A DNA stretch of 37,409 nucleotides, from positions 1 to 37,409 of the forward strand of contig CANJJI010000027.1 of the NCBI GenBank assembly GCA_947474545.1. Reading direction: 5' to 3'. The position numbers and the translations under genes were made by a program. Below, one piece after another: positions 35,437 to 37,409 of the stretch. The notes beneath the pieces are model-generated. The model did no database searches. It worked only from the letters and a program-made list of their open reading frames with translations, and was not told the DNA's origin. Numbering within the stretch: position 1 is the stretch's first letter; each line of letters begins with the position of its first letter. This stretch comes from Beijerinckiaceae bacterium. GTDB taxonomy: Bacteria > Pseudomonadota > Alphaproteobacteria > Rhizobiales > Beijerinckiaceae.

Positions 35437-36684
35437 ATGGAAGGCATCATTCTGGAATGGGGCGGCATGCTGCTGCGCTGGGTCCATATCATCACAGCCA
35501 TCGCCTGGATCGGCTCATCGTTTTATTTCATGCATATCGATGCCGCTTTGAAACCGCTGCCACGGGTCAGGAACGCCGCCGACGGCGAATTGTGGGAAGT
35601 GCACGGCGGCGGATTTTATCACGTCCAGAAATATCTGGTGGCGCCGGAGCAATTACCGAAGGAACTCATCTGGCACAAATGGGAGAGTTATTCGTCCTGG
35701 ATTACTGGCTTCTTCCTGTTGATCTGGGTCTATTATGTTTCTGCCGAAGTCTACCTGATTGATCCTGCCGTGCAGAAGATTTCGGTCGGCCTGGCAGCTT
35801 TTATCGGCATCGCATCGCTGGCGCTTGGCTGGCTGGTCTATAATGCGCTATGCAATTCGCCACTGGCGAAGAATGACGTGACGCTTGCGGCAACGGGTTT
35901 CGCCTTCATTATGTTCATGGCTTGGTTTTTCCAGCAGGTATTTTCGGCGCGCGGCGCGTTTATCCACACGGGAGCGCTGATGGCGACGATGATGACCGGC
36001 AATGTGGCCCTCGTCATTATTCCCAATCAGAGCAAGGTGATCGATGCGCTCATGCGCGGGGAAGCGCCGGATCCCAAATATGGCAAGATCGGCAAGCAAC
36101 GTTCGACCCACAACAATTATCTGACACTCCCGGTCATCTTCCTGATGATCTCAAATCACTATCCGCTGAGCTATTCGAGCCCCTATGCGTTCATCGTTGT
36201 GGGCCTCGTTCTGGTGTCAGGTGCGCTGATCCGCCATTTCTACAACGAACGCCATGCCGGACGGGGCGATCACTGGTGGTGCTGGCCTGTTGCCATGATC
36301 GCCATGTTGCTCGCCATCTATATCTCGATGCCGCAGGCGGCGGCGGGACGGGCCTTCCTCGGCCTCGGTGACATGCCGGAGGTCAAACCGGTAGCAGGAT
36401 TGCCCAAAGCGCCCGCCGAGGTCGCCGACATCGTGACGGGACGCTGCAGCATGTGCCATGCACGGGAACCTGTCTGGCAGGGCATTCACACGGCGCCCAA
36501 GGGGGTGCTGCTGGATTCGCCGGAAATGATCGAGCGCTGGCGGCACGAAATCATCGTCCATGCCGGGCTGACGCGCGCCATGCCGCCCAACAATCTGACC
36601 GAAATCACGGGCGACGAGCGGCGGATTCTGCGCAATTGGGGCAGCAGCGCATCCGGCCAGAAGCAGTCTCAGCTCAACCCCTAA
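35437..36684 (+). CDS. puuD: Urate hydroxylase PuuD (membrane, cytochrome-c-fused)
   Basis: This inner-membrane urate oxidase oxidises urate to 5-hydroxyisourate and passes electrons through a fused cytochrome c instead of reducing oxygen to hydrogen peroxide. Of 415 residues, about 1-300 form the multi-helix PuuD domain (MEGIILEWGGMLLRWVHIITAIAWIGSSFYFM, HNNYLTLPVIFLMISNHYP). Residues 320-410 are a class I-like cytochrome c domain with CSMCH at 337-341 and likely axial Met382 (TRAMPPNN). GGGGA lies seven bases before ATG 35437. The electrons probably reach the aa3 oxidase encoded upstream in this window. Its product feeds uraH on the other strand 3 kb away. Confidence 0.96.
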   Translation: MEGIILEWGGMLLRWVHIITAIAWIGSSFYFMHIDAALKPLPRVRNAADGELWEVHGGGFYHVQKYLVAPEQLPKELIWHKWESYSSWITGFFLLIWVYYVSAEVYLIDPAVQKISVGLAAFIGIASLALGWLVYNALCNSPLAKNDVTLAATGFAFIMFMAWFFQQVFSARGAFIHTGALMATMMTGNVALVIIPNQSKVIDALMRGEAPDPKYGKIGKQRSTHNNYLTLPVIFLMISNHYPLSYSSPYAFIVVGLVLVSGALIRHFYNERHAGRGDHWWCWPVAMIAMLLAIYISMPQAAAGRAFLGLGDMPEVKPVAGLPKAPAEVADIVTGRCSMCHAREPVWQGIHTAPKGVLLDSPEMIERWRHEIIVHAGLTRAMPPNNLTEITGDERRILRNWGSSASGQKQSQLNP

Positions 36685-36794
36685 TTCGCCCGGCGCTGCA
36701 GCCCGTTTTCCCGTGTGCGTCACCGCACATCCGCCGCCAGTCCGCCATGCGAGAAACAAGCATGGTTAACGGCTGGTAAACAACGGGGACGGAC

Positions 36795-36989
36795 ATGAGC
36801 ATCGCAACCGCACAGACCTTCGAAAACAGCATCACCCTGCGTTCCCCGCGCAAGCCGGTTTCGCTGGGTTTGATCGCCGCTGTCAGCCTCGCCGCCATTA
36901 CCCTGATCCCTCTCGCAGTCGCCGCCTACGGCATCTCGCGCGGCGGCATCGAAGCCTACGCCATGCTGGCTGCGATCCTCTTGGGGTAA
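36795..36989 (+). CDS. Small single-helix membrane protein, hypothetical
   Basis: This 64-residue frame starts at ATG 36795 after GGGGACGGAC. It has a polar, threonine-rich N-terminus with RSPRKP and one hydrophobic helix at about 23-45 (SLGLIAAVSLAAITLIPLAVAAYG). It is not a recognised family. It follows puuD by 110 bases; a weak GC stem and TTTT lie shortly after the puuD stop, so cotranscription is uncertain. Good start-site context and helix-like composition favour a real gene, but chance cannot be excluded. Confidence 0.5.
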   Translation: MSIATAQTFENSITLRSPRKPVSLGLIAAVSLAAITLIPLAVAAYGISRGGIEAYAMLAAILLG

Positions 36990-37218
36990 AGTGCAAATTA
37001 CTTATTATATCAGTCTGCGAAAACGCGCACAGGACAGCGGAACGATACCCTTTACCTGATATCCAGGCTCAGTTGGGCGGCGGTCAAAACGATCGGCGGG
37101 ATAATCATTGAGCTGCCCGGCCTCATGCAAAAAATGCAACACCGCGATCCCCAAGTGCGGGCCTCCGGCCTGCTGTTACCGAAAAGGACGAAGCTGGAGC
37201 TCCGCGCGCCCAGCGCCC
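36990..37218. other. Intergenic space without recognisable features
   Basis: Between the small membrane protein and the terminator at 37219 I see no frame with a credible start or protein and no repeat or RNA gene. Short frames in both directions are compositionally unlike the neighbours. Confidence 0.5.
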
Positions 37219-37260
37219 AAAACCCCGCCGTGCATTGCACGCGAGGGTATGAGAGCGGGG
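37219..37260 (-). terminator. Terminator of the minus-strand gene at the right edge
   Basis: On the minus strand CCCCGC (37255-37260) pairs with GCGGGG, followed by TTTT, with an inner GTGCA/TGCAC stem near the base of the second arm. It begins 12 bases after the stop codon of the partial gene at 37273, as expected for its terminator. Confidence 0.5.
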
Positions 37261-37272
37261 AATGCCGGATTG

Positions 37273-37409
37273 TCAGGACGTATCAGTCGCTGGTGGCAGC
37301 GCATTGCGGGCGAGCCAGTCGCAGTCGCGCAGCACGTGATCGATCTCCAGACGCGGTTTTACGCGGAAGCCCGGCGCACGGCCGGGCCGGACGGGCATTC
37401 TGAGTTTCA
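37273..37409 (-). CDS. 3' end of an unidentified gene entering from the right edge
   Basis: The minus-strand frame is open from the window edge to TGA at 37273-37275. It gives 44 residues that include KPRLEIDHVLRDCDWLARN and end LPPATDTS. High G/C at third positions and a terminator right after the stop support coding. An internal ATG would give a 41-residue protein, but more likely this is the C-terminus of a longer one. No family is recognised. Confidence 0.5.
   Translation of the reverse strand, partial: KLRMPVRPGRAPGFRVKPRLEIDHVLRDCDWLARNALPPATDTS

Noticed and set aside
37125-37403. 92-residue plus-strand frame at the right edge
   Set aside because: It runs antisense through the better-supported minus-strand partial gene and its terminator.

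Overview
The window reads as an accessory-to-core stretch of an alphaproteobacterial chromosome, most likely Hyphomicrobiales (Rhizobiales). The evidence is the caa/aa3-type ctaC-ctaD-ctaB-coxF-ctaG-ctaE order with a DUF983 protein and SURF1, an IalB-family periplasmic protein, a split two-subunit glycine decarboxylase, Bug-type receptors, and a membrane urate hydroxylase PuuD with a fused PuuE-UraD. The species cannot be named from what is visible. The DNA looks GC-rich, and the genes use many short or overlapping junctions.

Layout. 1-2187: the tail of an unknown gene, an L,D-transpeptidase and a conserved hypothetical protein with a CxxC motif. 2168-6940 (minus): the glycine cleavage operon gcvT-gcvH-gcvPA-gcvPB, behind a tandem glycine riboswitch and a sigma70-like promoter. 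6982-8283 (minus): a lipoprotein and an IalB-family protein, with a perfect dyad upstream of the latter. 8704-15408 (plus): the cytochrome c oxidase cluster, with an intercistronic hairpin after ctaD and a convincing intrinsic terminator between ctaE and DUF983-SURF1. 15413-15820: a VOC protein.

15866-23862: an uncharacterised organic-acid or aromatic catabolic island. On the minus strand it has two paralogous TTT/Bug receptors (no TctA/TctB nearby) and an SDR. Divergently, it has an isochorismatase-fold enzyme whose catalytic Cys position is Gly, a dienelactone-hydrolase-like enzyme, a DHA2-type MFS exporter and a class II aldolase/decarboxylase-like protein. A second MFS gene faces them.

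23954-36684: a purine/urate-to-central-metabolism region. PuuD oxidises urate, UraH hydrolyses 5-hydroxyisourate, UraD (fused to PuuE) decarboxylates OHCU, PuuE opens allantoin, and an AllC-like M20 hydrolase acts on allantoate. Malate synthase G (GlcB) would take the resulting glyoxylate to malate. An NCS2 purine permease supplies substrate. An MIO-type ammonia-lyase (HAL/PAL family) is translationally coupled inside this operon (four-base ATGA overlaps throughout uraH-puuE/uraD-allC-lyase) although no other hut gene is present; this is the most intriguing gene here. No ureidoglycolate lyase or xanthine dehydrogenase is visible. A TauE/SafE permease, an orphan NMT1-like receptor and a LysR regulator divergent from puuD complete the region. 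Candidate operators are visible in front of glcB, between lysR and puuD, and between uraH and tauE.

36795-37409: a small one-helix membrane protein, little else, and the 3' end of a minus-strand gene with its own terminator.
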